NCBI GenBank assembly: GCA_013299115.1
Contig: JAAFKA010000016.1
Location: 1 to 64,000, forward strand
Direction: 5' to 3'
Origin: Cytophagales bacterium
Lineage (GTDB): Bacteria; Bacteroidota; Bacteroidia; Cytophagales; Thermoflexibacteraceae
DNA length: 64,000 nt
Shown: in pieces, positions 9,609-19,060 of the stretch
Numbering within the stretch: the stretch's first letter is position 1
Layout: each line of letters begins with the position of its first letter
Notes under the pieces: model-generated
Told to the model about the DNA's origin: nothing
Database searches by the model: none
The model's input: the letters and a program-made list of their open reading frames with translations, nothing else
Translations under genes and position numbers: made by a program

Positions 9609-10064
9609 ATGACAAACAGAAAACTACTCGACAATTACACCAAAGTCTATGATGGTAAATTTGCAGAAATTTATGACATGAGCAACGAAATTCCTTTTGT
9701 GGCTTTTGCCTATTGGAAGGGTTTTTACAGACTTTCTGATGCTGATTTTGTCAAAGACATGACTTTTTCTACGGAGTATATTCACGACCAACGAATCAAG
9801 GTCTATATTTCAGACCACAGTATGCTGCAAGTGGTCAGCGAAGACGTATTGGCGTGGCTCCACCAAAATTGGTATCCCAAAGCTACCCAATATGGCTTGT
9901 TGGTAGAGGCTGCTCTCGATGCAAACAATGTATTTGGGCAACTCAGCCTACAAAAAATGCTTGATGACTCTAAAACAGGCAAAATTCTTACACCAAAGTT
10001 TACAGACTTTCTAACCGCCAAAAAATTTGTGCAAGAGTTTTTAAACTCCAAAACAAATAGTTGA
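9609..10064 (+). CDS. Conserved hypothetical protein (151 aa), not recognised
   Basis: A soluble 151-aa protein without signal or membrane segments. It begins KLLDNYTKVYDGKFAEIYDMSNEIPFVAFAYW and is mixed alpha/beta. The size and pattern (a strand-rich first half with a short helix near EDVLAWLHQNWYPKA and a C-terminal helix) are compatible with a STAS/SpoIIAA-like fold, but this is a guess. An A-rich leader precedes the ATG. It is flanked by repeat arrays and probably monocistronic. Confidence 0.55.
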   Translation: MTNRKLLDNYTKVYDGKFAEIYDMSNEIPFVAFAYWKGFYRLSDADFVKDMTFSTEYIHDQRIKVYISDHSMLQVVSEDVLAWLHQNWYPKATQYGLLVEAALDANNVFGQLSLQKMLDDSKTGKILTPKFTDFLTAKKFVQEFLNSKTNS

Positions 10065-10216
10065 ATGATAATATTTCTTACATACGTGCTATTTGTTGCT
10101 TAAAATAAACGAGTTTTATAGTATTTATCAAAAAAATTATAATACTTTTGCAACGTGAAAGGTACAAAATTGCAGTGAAATAGCAAAAAATAAACCACAG
10201 ACGAAAGTTATTAAAA

Positions 10217-10240
10217 CACAGACTGAAGTCTATGCTACAT
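10217..10240. repeat. Variant palindrome CACAGACTGAAGTCTATGCTACAT
   Basis: It has the same frame as CACACGCTAAAGCGTATGCTACAT, but both stem arms are changed (CGCT to GACT, AGCG to AGTC) so that pairing is kept. This is a covarying relative of the 9,439 family. The rest of 10,065-10,304 shows only a possible -7 box TACTTTTG at 10,143. Confidence 0.55.
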
Positions 10241-10328
10241 CTATTTCAATAGTACAACGGCAATAAACAACAGCCGTTTCAGGCTTTACGAAGTCCAAAA
10301 ATAGTTGTTTACACTCAATAACTCTTTT

Positions 10329-11357
10329 ATGAGCTTTTTATTCCTATTATTTAGGGACAAATTTAACCTAATTATTATTATCGCAACTTGTTTGCTTGTC
10401 TATTCAACCAGTTCTTGCGACAAACAGCACAACCAACCCGATAAAACTCTTGAAGTCAAAGTAGAAATCAAACGCATAGAGAGGGCTATCCAACAAATTA
10501 ACAACCCCCAAGAAGTCAAGACTTTTTTGCAGGCAAATGATTTATTTGCTCGAAATTTTTTGCAAAAAGGCGTAATGCCCGACTCCGTTGTAGAAAACAG
10601 CATCTTGCGAATAGCCCAAAGCCCCTACATAGATACCCTTACCCAACAAACTGACGAATATTTTGGCGAAATGCAAGACATAGCCAAAGAATTTGAACAG
10701 GCTTTTCAAATTGTCAAATCTCACTACCCTGAATTTGTGCCACCTACTATTTATACAGTGGTTACAGGTTTCGAAAGTGATGTCTATGTTTCAGACAGTT
10801 TGATTATTGTGGGTCTTGATGTTTTTTTGGGCGACAAAGCCAAGTATCGTATGCGTGATGTACCCCATTACATTTTTCGCCGTTATCGCAAAGAGGCTAT
10901 TGTGCCTACGGTGGTGATGTTTCTCTCCAATAAATACAACGAAACGGAAACAGACTTTCGCAAGAAAAATATGTTGAGTGAAATGATTTATTTCGGCAAG
11001 ACCTATTATTTTATGGAAAAAACTTTGCAAAACGTAGCCGACAGCACTATCATTGGTTATACAGGCGAAGAAATCCAAAATTGTGAGGTAAATCAATCCA
11101 TTGTTTGGGGACATTTCGTAGAAAATAACCTTTTCTTTGAAACCTTACACGAGAAAATTAACCGTTATGTAGGCGAAAGACCAACCACAGGTGAAATAGG
11201 AGATGAATGTCCTGGTCGTATTGGGCGTTGGTTGGGCTGGCAAATCGTACGCAGCTACATGGAAAGCAACCCCGAAATTACCTTAGACTCCTTGATGAAA
11301 GACAAAGATGCAAAAAAGATTTTTGAACAATCTCGATACAAACCTAAATTGAGTTAA
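10329..11357 (+). CDS. gldB: Gliding motility lipoprotein GldB
   Basis: A 342-aa lipoprotein starting MSFLFLLFRDKFN, with a hydrophobic segment and a lipobox ending TSSC. I chose the ATG at 10,329; a TTG 24 nt upstream would only lengthen the signal region. The mature part matches GldB: a helical N-terminal third, the FQIVKSHYPEFVPPTIYTVVTGF block, LIIVGLDVFLGDKAKYR, and a C-terminal GEECPGRIGRWLGWQIVRSYM-like block (here DECPGRIGRWLGWQ). GldB is needed for gliding in Flavobacterium and occurs widely in Bacteroidota, including non-gliders, where its role is not settled. The fold resembles DUF2268-type zinc proteases. Confidence 0.78.
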   Translation: MSFLFLLFRDKFNLIIIIATCLLVYSTSSCDKQHNQPDKTLEVKVEIKRIERAIQQINNPQEVKTFLQANDLFARNFLQKGVMPDSVVENSILRIAQSPYIDTLTQQTDEYFGEMQDIAKEFEQAFQIVKSHYPEFVPPTIYTVVTGFESDVYVSDSLIIVGLDVFLGDKAKYRMRDVPHYIFRRYRKEAIVPTVVMFLSNKYNETETDFRKKNMLSEMIYFGKTYYFMEKTLQNVADSTIIGYTGEEIQNCEVNQSIVWGHFVENNLFFETLHEKINRYVGERPTTGEIGDECPGRIGRWLGWQIVRSYMESNPEITLDSLMKDKDAKKIFEQSRYKPKLS

Positions 11358-11372
11358 ATAAGAAAATGTGGA

Positions 11373-12434
11373 ATGAAATTAGGTTTTTTCAAAATTAATC
11401 AACTGAATAGCAAGTTGTTAGCATACGTTTGTCAAGGTCTGCGACCATTGCCAATGTATGCTAACAACCTGCCAACGTATTTTCGACTTGTTGTTCTTTT
11501 GCTATTTTTCCTTTTTTTACTTCCCTTTGGCAGTTTTGCTCAACGCCCCGATACTGTAAAAGTGGGTTGCTACCTTATCAGTCTGCACGATTTTAATTTT
11601 AGGGACAAGGAATATACTGCACGTTTCTGGATTTGGCTTTTGTATAACAACAATATCAAGAAATTTAATTTGGAGCAACAAATAGAAATACCCAATGCCA
11701 AAAGTATAGAAAAACCCGATGTGTTGATAGACCAATTAGACAGTTTGGATTGGTTGCAAATCAAGATGAAATGCGTAATGAAACAGGCTTGGCAGGTGGG
11801 AGATTATCCTTTCGACGAGCAACAACTGAAAATCTATGTAGAAAACTCCAAATTTGACAGTCGAGATTTGGTTTTTGTGGCAGATACCGCAGGCAAATCT
11901 TATGACCCAGAGCTAACCATAGACGGCTGGCGAATAGAAAAGTTTGCCGTAAAAACAGATGAAAGTGTGTACGAAACTTCTTTTGGCGACCCCAAACTAA
12001 GCAATGCAAGTACCAGATATTCGAGGTTTGTCATAGCTTTAGACCTCAAACGTGATGCGTGGGGGCTGTTTATCAAAGTTTTTTTGGGAATGTATGTAGC
12101 TTTTTGTATCTCTTTTATCAGCTTTTTTATAGAAAATGAAAATGTTGACCCTCGTTTTGGTTTGCCTGTAGGTGGCGTATTTGCTTCGGTAGGCAATAAA
12201 TATGTGATAGACTCTATTTTGCCTGAAACTTCGCAACTCACTTTGGTAGATATTTTGCACGGTTTTACCTTAGTTTGTATCTTTTTTATCATTGCTTTGG
12301 CTGCTATTTCGTTGTATTATTTCAAACACGAAAAATTTGAGAAAGCACATAAAATAGATAAATACGGAGGAATTGCTATTTTTAGTTGTTTTTTACTATT
12401 TAATTTGGTGTTTATTTTATTAGCCATTTTCTAA
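11373..12434 (+). CDS. Putative pentameric ligand-gated ion channel homologue
   Basis: A 353-aa protein with a signal-like hydrophobic stretch (about 40-57), a beta-rich extracellular domain of about 180 residues, and four C-terminal membrane helices (about 230-250, 262-280, 290-312, 333-352). The block MKQAWQVGDYPFDEQQLKIYV carries the (W/Y)-P-F-D-x-Q landmark of the Cys-loop receptor ligand domain, without the cysteines, as in prokaryotic channels. The first 27 residues are encoded largely by a hairpin repeat (11,414-11,468). An ATG at 11,454, inside that repeat, would give a cleaner signal peptide (MYANNLPTYFRLVVLL). It follows gldB by 15 nt. The family call rests on pattern, not on alignment. 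Confidence 0.55.
   Translation: MKLGFFKINQLNSKLLAYVCQGLRPLPMYANNLPTYFRLVVLLLFFLFLLPFGSFAQRPDTVKVGCYLISLHDFNFRDKEYTARFWIWLLYNNNIKKFNLEQQIEIPNAKSIEKPDVLIDQLDSLDWLQIKMKCVMKQAWQVGDYPFDEQQLKIYVENSKFDSRDLVFVADTAGKSYDPELTIDGWRIEKFAVKTDESVYETSFGDPKLSNASTRYSRFVIALDLKRDAWGLFIKVFLGMYVAFCISFISFFIENENVDPRFGLPVGGVFASVGNKYVIDSILPETSQLTLVDILHGFTLVCIFFIIALAAISLYYFKHEKFEKAHKIDKYGGIAIFSCFLLFNLVFILLAIF
11414..11468. repeat. GGCAATGGTCGCAGACC-core hairpin, copy 1
   Basis: Arms GTTGTTAGCATAC (11,414-11,426) and its exact complement (11,456-11,468) enclose a core that is the reverse complement of the loop at 30,371-30,397 and 31,093-31,119. It lies 57 nt after the gldB stop and within the reading frame of the next gene. 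Confidence 0.85.
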
Positions 12435-12435
12435 A

Positions 12436-13488
12436 ATGATTGAAAGTCAGCTATTTATAAAACTGCACGATACGCCAAGACACGAAACTGCGGTAGTAAT
12501 TTTGAACTACAATGGTGAAAAACTATTAGCCGAATTTTTACCTTCGGTCATTCAACATACGCCTCATACAGCCCTCATCATAGCTGATAATGGGTCGACT
12601 GATAATTCAGTGGAGTTTATACAGCAAAATTTCCCAAACATACACCTGCTTAGGGCGAAGCAAAACTGGGGTTTTGCCGAAGGTTACAACAGAGCATTGG
12701 CGTTATTGAAAAAAAATTACAATTTTCGGTATTATATTTTGCTCAATTCTGATGTAGAGGTTACACCTAATTGGTTGCCACCTTTGATAGAAACTTTGAA
12801 AAAACAACCGCAAGCCGTAGCTTGCCAGCCCAAAATCAAAGCCTACCAACGCAAAACTCACTTCGAATATGCAGGGGCAGGCGGAGGTTTCATAGATTAT
12901 TTGGGCTACCCTTATTGCAGAGGACGAATTTTTGATACCACCGAAGAGGACAAAGGGCAGTATGACGATACCTTGCCTGTTTTTTGGGCTTCGGGGGCTT
13001 GTTTGGCAGTGCAGGCAAAGATTTTTCACGAAGTTGGCGGTTTCGATGGAGATTTTTTTGCACACATGGAGGAGATAGACCTTTGCTGGCGGTTAAAAAA
13101 CCAAAACCACCAAATTTATTATTGTGGCGAAAGTACAGTTTACCATTTAGGCGGCGGCACATTGCAAACCGACAATCCTAAAAAAATGTTGCTCAATTTT
13201 CGCAATGGATTGGTAATGTTGCTAAAAAACTTACCAGAAAAAAACTTGTTCAGCACCTTGTTTATCCGAATGGTTTTAGACGGATTGGCAGCTTTGCACT
13301 TGGTTTCAAAAGGCAAATTTTGGGGTATTGGCGTGGTTTTGCAAGCTCATTTTTATCTCTATGCCAATTTTTCTACTTTGTGGGCAAAACGCAAAGCCGA
13401 ACAAGCCAAAGTTATGCAACCTCATCACCCTGAAATCAAGCAGCAAAGTGTGGTGTGGAGTTATTTTGTGAAGGGCAAAAAAATTTAA
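12436..13488 (+). CDS. Family 2 glycosyltransferase (rhamnosyltransferase-like)
   Basis: A 350-aa GT-A glycosyltransferase. The N-terminal fold shows VVILNYNGEKLL (residues 21-32), IIADNGSTDNS, the acidic motif LNSDVEVTPNW (DxD equivalent), and GGFDGDFFAHMEEIDLCWRLK, the acceptor-site block of dTDP-rhamnosyl transferase-like enzymes. Such enzymes add sugars to cell-surface polysaccharides at the cytoplasmic membrane. A C-terminal basic amphipathic region (residues 275-350) could contact the membrane. It begins 2 nt after the channel-like gene stop, so it is translationally linked to it. No other polysaccharide genes are adjacent. Confidence 0.86.
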   Translation: MIESQLFIKLHDTPRHETAVVILNYNGEKLLAEFLPSVIQHTPHTALIIADNGSTDNSVEFIQQNFPNIHLLRAKQNWGFAEGYNRALALLKKNYNFRYYILLNSDVEVTPNWLPPLIETLKKQPQAVACQPKIKAYQRKTHFEYAGAGGGFIDYLGYPYCRGRIFDTTEEDKGQYDDTLPVFWASGACLAVQAKIFHEVGGFDGDFFAHMEEIDLCWRLKNQNHQIYYCGESTVYHLGGGTLQTDNPKKMLLNFRNGLVMLLKNLPEKNLFSTLFIRMVLDGLAALHLVSKGKFWGIGVVLQAHFYLYANFSTLWAKRKAEQAKVMQPHHPEIKQQSVVWSYFVKGKKI

Positions 13489-13538
13489 TTTTTCTTTCCT
13501 AAATCATAATTTTTTTTTAGATTGAAATGTATTTTGTT

Positions 13539-13546
13539 TACTTTTG
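13539..13546 (+). promoter_or_regulatory. Candidate -7 box for the DUF1573 gene
   Basis: TACTTTTG fits TAnnTTTG exactly, 33 nt before the ATG at 13,580. The -33 element is not clear. Confidence 0.35.
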
Positions 13547-13579
13547 TGTGTTACAGCATTTTATTTCTATAAGATAATC

Positions 13580-14653
13580 ATGAAATTACAACTCACTTTC
13601 TTTGTAGTGTGGCTCGTTGCTGCCTTTTCTGCCGTTGCTCAAGATAGCAATAGCTTAGTTTTTCATACAGAAACCTACAATTTTGGGAGATTGCCAAAGC
13701 CCAAGCAAGCTATTCAGTATGAGTTTGTCTTTCAAAACACCAGCAACAAACCTGTTTTGCTACATGATGTAGAGGTAGATTGTGCTTGTATGACCACAAA
13801 TTTCCCAAAAACTCCCATAGAACCTAACGAGGAGGGTATCATTGCAGTTAGTTTTTCACCCTACCGTGCAGGGGCTTTTGACAAAGAATTTCATGTTACG
13901 GTTTTAGGCAGTTCAGAAGCACATAACTTGCGGATAAAAGGTTTTATTATGCCTTACAATGCAGAGCATACAGAAAACGACTTTGTTCACCAAAACGGCA
14001 GTTTACGGTTTCGCCAAAAAAACCTAAATTTAGGTACTTTGACTACGCACATTGCAGTTACTAAGAAATTTCATTTCCACAACAGCACCAACAAAAATGT
14101 TACTTTTACTCAAAAAATAGTAGCCCCTCCACATATCAAAGTATTTTTTGATTCGTCTATGACTGTAAAGGCAAATCAAATTGGAGCTGTGGTTTTGACT
14201 TACGAACCCAAACTAAAAAATAGTTTTGGTTATTTGTTAGACGAAATTGTATTGGAAACGCAAACCAAAGAGAAAATAAAACTAACAGTAGCTGCTGATA
14301 TTCAGCCAGATACTTACATTACAACCAATGCTTCGGAAGATATGCCCAATATTTGCATCAGCGAAGCAGTGCGAACTTTGGAAAATGTATCACCCGACAA
14401 AGACCTTGTAACAGAGTTTGTAGTCCGCAATGTGGGCAAGATAGACCTCAAAATCCACAAAATAGCTGCCTCCGAAGGTTGCGAGGTCATTTCAGATGTA
14501 GATGCCATAGCCCCAAATGAAAGCCGAATTATCAAAGTAAAACTCATGCACAACGGCAAACATGGCAACCACGACAGATTTTTTACTATCTACTCCAACG
14601 ACCCTTTTAAGTCTAAACAGGTCATTGCATTGCGAGCAAATGTCAAAGAATAG
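13580..14653 (+). CDS. DUF1573 domain protein, exported
   Basis: A 357-aa exported protein with a signal peptide MKLQLTFFVVWLVAAFSAVAQ. I chose the ATG at 13,580 because it starts this signal directly. Three immunoglobulin-like DUF1573/ASH-type domains follow. The first shows the standard TYNFGRLPKPKQAIQYEFVFQNTSNKPVLLHDVEVDCACMT pattern (Cys-x-Cys), the second begins NLNLGTLTTH and the third lies near EFVVRNVGKIDLKIHKI. These proteins are abundant in Bacteroidota; the role is probably structural or adhesive in the periplasm or on the surface. It is likely monocistronic or followed by the WG-repeat gene. Confidence 0.8.
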   Translation: MKLQLTFFVVWLVAAFSAVAQDSNSLVFHTETYNFGRLPKPKQAIQYEFVFQNTSNKPVLLHDVEVDCACMTTNFPKTPIEPNEEGIIAVSFSPYRAGAFDKEFHVTVLGSSEAHNLRIKGFIMPYNAEHTENDFVHQNGSLRFRQKNLNLGTLTTHIAVTKKFHFHNSTNKNVTFTQKIVAPPHIKVFFDSSMTVKANQIGAVVLTYEPKLKNSFGYLLDEIVLETQTKEKIKLTVAADIQPDTYITTNASEDMPNICISEAVRTLENVSPDKDLVTEFVVRNVGKIDLKIHKIAASEGCEVISDVDAIAPNESRIIKVKLMHNGKHGNHDRFFTIYSNDPFKSKQVIALRANVKE

Positions 14654-14755
14654 AACTTTTGAAAAATTTTTGAATAGGCTTATTAAATTGCATCTCCAAA
14701 ATTTACTAGTTGTCAAGGCTTGCAACCTCAAAAGGGTAAAAATGTGTCAATAAGT

Positions 14756-15640
14756 ATGAAAAAAATAATCACTTATTTTGTTATTGGTGTTTTGCTTTTC
14801 TTGTTGCCTTTTTTGGCATTTTCACAAGACAACAGAGAACTTTCTTCGTGGAAAGCCGAAAACGGTAAATATGGTTTCAGAACTTGGCAGGGACTCTGGG
14901 CAGTGAAACCTATCTACGACCAAGTGCTGGAGTTTTACGACCAACGCCATACGTGGGTGCGTATGGGAGGCTTGTGGGGACTTATCAACCGCAAAGGAGT
15001 CTATATTATACATTGCAAGTACCATAAACTGATGGACACTTTCGATACAGAAAACTTCGTTTGTGTGCAAAAGGATAGCAAATATGGTTGCGTAAATATG
15101 GTTACGGGCAAAGAAATTATCCCTTGTTTGTATGATGTGCCGTTTAGTTTTGAGAAAGTATATGGTGTAGGTTTTGTAGCAAGGTTGGTACAAAACAAAA
15201 AAGTAGGCTTGTTAGACAGCACAGGTAGGGCAGTTATTGCTTGTTTGTATGACAACCGTTGGGACAATACCTTTGAGTTTCACCCTGAAACGAATTGTTT
15301 TTTAGTGGAGCAAAACAAAAAAAAGGGCATCATTACTATAGAGGGTGCGGTGGTAGTGCCTTGCGAATTTAGTGTAATAGAAATTGTGATGAACAAAGAT
15401 AATACTTTTTTTGCCTACACCCAAAAAGGTAAAAAACATGGGGCTTATCACTCCAAAAAGCAAGAAATAGTACCTTGCGTGTATGATACCTACTTTGAAT
15501 TTGACAAAAAAGGTTTGGCTGTGGTGCAAAAAAATAAAAAATATCTCATCATTGACTCAAAAGGGCAAGAACTAACCATTCCTACCAAAGATAGCTATGA
15601 AGTTGATAGTTTGTTGGAGGAAATAAGCAAAGACAAGTAA
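14756..15640 (+). CDS. WG-repeat protein, exported
   Basis: A 294-aa exported protein. The signal peptide MKKIITYFVIGVLLFLLPFLAFSQ supports the ATG at 14,756 over an upstream one. At least five WG-type repeats follow (for example GKYGFRTWQGLWAVKPIYD, GGLWGLINRKGVYII, DSKYGCVNMVTGKEIIPCLYD, KKVGLLDSTGRAVIACLYD, KKKGIITIEGAVVVPCEFS), each ending in a V/I-P-C/I-x-Y/F-D strand. WG repeats build beta-rich scaffolds; function is unknown. A degenerate relative (TTGTCAAGGCTTGCAACC) of the conserved hairpin core lies just upstream, at 14,710-14,727. Confidence 0.82.
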   Translation: MKKIITYFVIGVLLFLLPFLAFSQDNRELSSWKAENGKYGFRTWQGLWAVKPIYDQVLEFYDQRHTWVRMGGLWGLINRKGVYIIHCKYHKLMDTFDTENFVCVQKDSKYGCVNMVTGKEIIPCLYDVPFSFEKVYGVGFVARLVQNKKVGLLDSTGRAVIACLYDNRWDNTFEFHPETNCFLVEQNKKKGIITIEGAVVVPCEFSVIEIVMNKDNTFFAYTQKGKKHGAYHSKKQEIVPCVYDTYFEFDKKGLAVVQKNKKYLIIDSKGQELTIPTKDSYEVDSLLEEISKDK

Positions 15641-15653
15641 AGGTTTGCAATTA

Positions 15654-16436
15654 CTAAACAGTTTTGACAAACTTAATTACCTCCTCATTAAAAATTTCAG
15701 GAGATTCCACATTGCATACGTGTCCGCAACTTTCTATAATTTTGAGTAAGGCATGTTGGTGAAATTTCACAATTCTATCTTTGATATGGGGCAAAAACAT
15801 AAAATCATCTTCACCCATGATGTATAGCGTGGGTATAGGCAATTCTTTTTTGAAAAAATCACGCAACGTGGGCATCACATGTAGTGTAAGAGCAAACCAA
15901 CGCAAAAATTCGGGCTGTTCTAATTTTTGGGCTTCTTTTACAAAGTGCATTCTTGCCTCTTTGTGTCTGCCACCAGGCATCAAAATATAGGCACAGAGCA
16001 AATACAACCAATAAAACGGCACAAGGTAACGACATATTTTGGCAAAAAAGACCATAAACTGCCCAAACCAGTTGAGATTGGTAATAGCACCGCCCAAAAT
16101 CATACTTTTTATTTTAGACGAGTCTATGTCGCCTATGCTGCGAATAATCAACGTGCCTAATGAAATGCCAACAAAGTGTGCTGACTGAATTTTGAGGTGA
16201 TTCAAAACCTCTACCACATCTTTGCTGACGACCTCGAAAGTGTAGTTTTTTCGCAAACTTCGTTCAGGATAGTCTTTCGACTTGCCGTGCCCTCGCAAAT
16301 CTACTGTCAAGACGTTGAAGTGCTTAACAAATTCTTTGAGTTGTTTGAACCAGATAGACGAATTGCTACCTGCCCCGTGTACCAAAACTAACCATTCTTG
16401 CGAGGTTTGATGGGTATATGTTTTGTGAAAAAGCAT
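15654..16436 (-). CDS. Alpha/beta hydrolase
   Basis: A 260-aa alpha/beta-hydrolase-fold protein starting MLFHKTYTHQ at 16,436; an upstream ATG gives a longer, unlikely N-terminus. Landmarks are LVLVHGAGSNSSIW (oxyanion loop), VDLRGHGKS, the nucleophile elbow FVGISLGTLI (Ser in GxSxG), the acid near YIMGEDDFMFLP and the catalytic His in ESCGHVCNVE. The substrate cannot be inferred. It is convergent with the WG-repeat gene, 13 nt apart with no strong terminator between. Confidence 0.85.
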   Translation of the reverse strand: MLFHKTYTHQTSQEWLVLVHGAGSNSSIWFKQLKEFVKHFNVLTVDLRGHGKSKDYPERSLRKNYTFEVVSKDVVEVLNHLKIQSAHFVGISLGTLIIRSIGDIDSSKIKSMILGGAITNLNWFGQFMVFFAKICRYLVPFYWLYLLCAYILMPGGRHKEARMHFVKEAQKLEQPEFLRWFALTLHVMPTLRDFFKKELPIPTLYIMGEDDFMFLPHIKDRIVKFHQHALLKIIESCGHVCNVESPEIFNEEVIKFVKTV

Positions 16437-16557
16437 GATGAAGTATCTAATATGTGTTTTTTTTGTAACTTGCAACAAATATAGTTTTGTTAAACTAACT
16501 TTAAAAACAATTTTCAGAACTTATCTTTTCTATTCAAAAAAGAGTAATCAATAACCA

Positions 16558-19056
16558 ATGAAACAAAATTTACATAAACTAAGAGAAGAAGAATTAAAAA
16601 ACAAAATAGCCCAAAATTATTTTGGTGAGTTTGATTGCACGCAGATTATTGGCAATGTGGATTTTTGTGTGAGTAGCCAAGCCCCCCTGCCCCCCAAAGG
16701 GGGAGTTTTTGACGCATTTACTCCCCCTTTGGGGGGCAGGGGGGCTACTCCCCCTTTGGGGGCTGGGGGGCTTTGGGCTGAAGCCAAAAAAGGCGTATCA
16801 GACGTTTACAAATCTGTGGTGCAGTTGATTTTGACCATTGGCAAGGCGAGGACTTTTGACAAGGTGCTGCCTCCGCCTTTTTTGGGTGCTTTTGATGCCG
16901 AAAAAATTGCTTTTTTGCCTTATAATGCTATTCAGGAAGTTTTTTACCAAAATGATTTTAATTGGAATGTTGCCCCTTCTAACCACGAAACCAAAGAGTT
17001 TAAGCAAGTTTATGACAAAGTAAAAACCACGATTGAGAACGAAACTTTGCTGTTTTTTTATGAAAAAGACGACCAAGAACTGCGTGAATTTATCAAGACA
17101 AATTTTGTGGTTGGCAATGCTGCAACTTCAAAAGTTAGGATTGACAAAAACAATTTTATTACCATTTATACTAAGTGGTTGGCTGCTGTCAAGCCCACAA
17201 TCGTATTGAATTGGGAAGTTGCTAAGAAAAATAATATCATAGACGGAGATTTTTATTTGGCTGATTTGCTTTCGCAAGAGAATGAAAGTTTAAAAGATAA
17301 TTTGTATGTGTTGCTCAAAAAAGATTACTACGAATTAGACAAAATTCTTGACGAAATGGGAATGTTTCAAAGTAGAAAAACATTTTTCAACGACAAGCAA
17401 AAAGCACACACCCAATTTTGGAACAAATATGAAAGACCTCCAAAGGAACAATATTGGGATTATATTGTAGAAAGACGAGATTTGTTAGTTCCCCAAGACA
17501 TAAGAGAAAGAAAAGGTAGTTTTTTTACTCCGCAGATTTGGGTGGAGTTGTCGCAAGAATATTTGGCAAAGGTGCTGGGCGAAGATTGGCAAGATGAATA
17601 CTATATCTGGGATTGTGCATCAGGCACAGGCAATTTGCTAACAGGGCTGACAAATAAATTGAAAATATTTGTTTCTACTTTGGACAGACAAGATGTAGAT
17701 GTAATCAAAGACCGTATTCAAAACGGGGCAAACCTGATGGAAGACAATGTTTTTCAGTTTGATTTTTTGAATGATAGTTTTGAGAAGTTGCCAAAAAAAT
17801 TACAAGAAATTATAAATAGCCCTGAAAAACGCAAGAAATTGGTAATTTATATCAATCCGCCTTATGCAGAGCATACAAACAAACGAAACTTGATTAAAAC
17901 TTCGTTTAAAGATGACTTTGCAAAAAATCAAACTCGTGATAGATACAGCGAAGTTTTAAAGAAGGCAAAATATGAACTGTTTGCACAATTTATGGCAAGG
18001 GTTTATCAAGAACTTTCGGGTGCATGGCTTGCCGAATTTTCTAAACTAAAACTGTTGCAATCTCCTAATTTTGCTGATTTTAGAAATTTTTTCAATGCCA
18101 AGTTAGAAAAATGTTTTGTTGTGCCTGCCAATAGTTTTGACAATGTGAAAGGACAATTTCCTATTGGTTTTAAAATTTGGAACACAGCCCAAAAAGAGAA
18201 ATTTACAGCTATTTCGGTCGATGTTTATGAAAAAAATAAATTGCTTGCAGGTCAGCATACTATCTATGCTTATGATAGCAACCAATATATCAATGAATGG
18301 ATAAAACAATTTGCCAATACACAAAATAGTTACATTGGTTTTTTGAATTACAGGGGCAATGATTTTCAACACCAGAATATGGTTTTTATTGAAAACTCGG
18401 GCAATACAAGTATGACACAATTAGCCATCAACAGGCACAATTTACTGGCTTGTTGTGTGTATTTTGCAGTTCGCCATTGCATTGCTGCCACTTGGCTAAA
18501 TGACAGAGAACAGTTTTTATATCCCCACGAAGGTTGGCAAACAGACACAAATTTTCAACACAACTGTTTGGCTTATACCTTGTTTATCAACAACATACAA
18601 GTTAAATATGGCACAAACCATTGGCTACCTTTTACAGAAAAAGAGGTCAATGCAAGGCAGGAATTTGAGAGTAGCCTGATGACAGATTTTATATTAGGCA
18701 AACTCAAAAAGGGAAATTCTAACAATATTTTTGAAAAAGTAGAAAAAACCAAGCAAAAACCTTTGCAGTTTTCACCCGAAGCCACCGCAGTTTTTTCGGC
18801 AGGCAGAGCTTTGTGGGCATATTATCACGAGAGTATCAATAAAATTGCCCTTGCCAACTTGCCCGCTAAGGCAGTGGACGCAGCTTTTTATGATATTCGG
18901 GAATATTTTCAGGGCAGAAATACAACAGGCAAGATGAACAACAAAAGTGCAGATGAAAAATATAATGAACTATTGGCTAATTTAAGAGAAAGTTTGGACA
19001 TTTTGGCAAAGAAAATTGAGCCAAAAATTTATGAATATGAGTTTTTGAAAAGATAA
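16558..19056 (+). CDS. N6-adenine DNA methyltransferase, type IIG-like
   Basis: An 832-aa methylase. Motif I is DCASGTGNLL (D352) and the catalytic motif is NPPYAEH (433-436), preceded by the SFFTPQIWVELS block typical of N6_Mtase/Eco57I-like enzymes. The C-terminal 300 residues are probably target recognition. Residues 42-79 (APLPPKGG...PPLGGRG...) are translated from a 25-bp perfect palindrome and do not belong to the family. No separate restriction subunit is adjacent, and I do not see a convincing PD-(D/E)XK motif, so it may be a lone methylase or a divergent type IIG enzyme. A WD40 gene follows after 4 nt. Confidence 0.82.
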   Translation: MKQNLHKLREEELKNKIAQNYFGEFDCTQIIGNVDFCVSSQAPLPPKGGVFDAFTPPLGGRGATPPLGAGGLWAEAKKGVSDVYKSVVQLILTIGKARTFDKVLPPPFLGAFDAEKIAFLPYNAIQEVFYQNDFNWNVAPSNHETKEFKQVYDKVKTTIENETLLFFYEKDDQELREFIKTNFVVGNAATSKVRIDKNNFITIYTKWLAAVKPTIVLNWEVAKKNNIIDGDFYLADLLSQENESLKDNLYVLLKKDYYELDKILDEMGMFQSRKTFFNDKQKAHTQFWNKYERPPKEQYWDYIVERRDLLVPQDIRERKGSFFTPQIWVELSQEYLAKVLGEDWQDEYYIWDCASGTGNLLTGLTNKLKIFVSTLDRQDVDVIKDRIQNGANLMEDNVFQFDFLNDSFEKLPKKLQEIINSPEKRKKLVIYINPPYAEHTNKRNLIKTSFKDDFAKNQTRDRYSEVLKKAKYELFAQFMARVYQELSGAWLAEFSKLKLLQSPNFADFRNFFNAKLEKCFVVPANSFDNVKGQFPIGFKIWNTAQKEKFTAISVDVYEKNKLLAGQHTIYAYDSNQYINEWIKQFANTQNSYIGFLNYRGNDFQHQNMVFIENSGNTSMTQLAINRHNLLACCVYFAVRHCIAATWLNDREQFLYPHEGWQTDTNFQHNCLAYTLFINNIQVKYGTNHWLPFTEKEVNARQEFESSLMTDFILGKLKKGNSNNIFEKVEKTKQKPLQFSPEATAVFSAGRALWAYYHESINKIALANLPAKAVDAAFYDIREYFQGRNTTGKMNNKSADEKYNELLANLRESLDILAKKIEPKIYEYEFLKR
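16681..16782. repeat. In-frame palindromic CCCCCTTTGGGGG element in a methylase gene
   Basis: Arms 16,681-16,705 and 16,721-16,745 are exactly complementary over 25 nt with a 15-nt loop. A further CTCCCCCTTTGGGGG copy follows to about 16,782. The reading frame passes through, giving a Pro/Gly-rich insert. The same element family is in the MTase-nuclease gene at 22,256-22,320. Confidence 0.85.
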
Positions 19057-19060
19057 ACAA

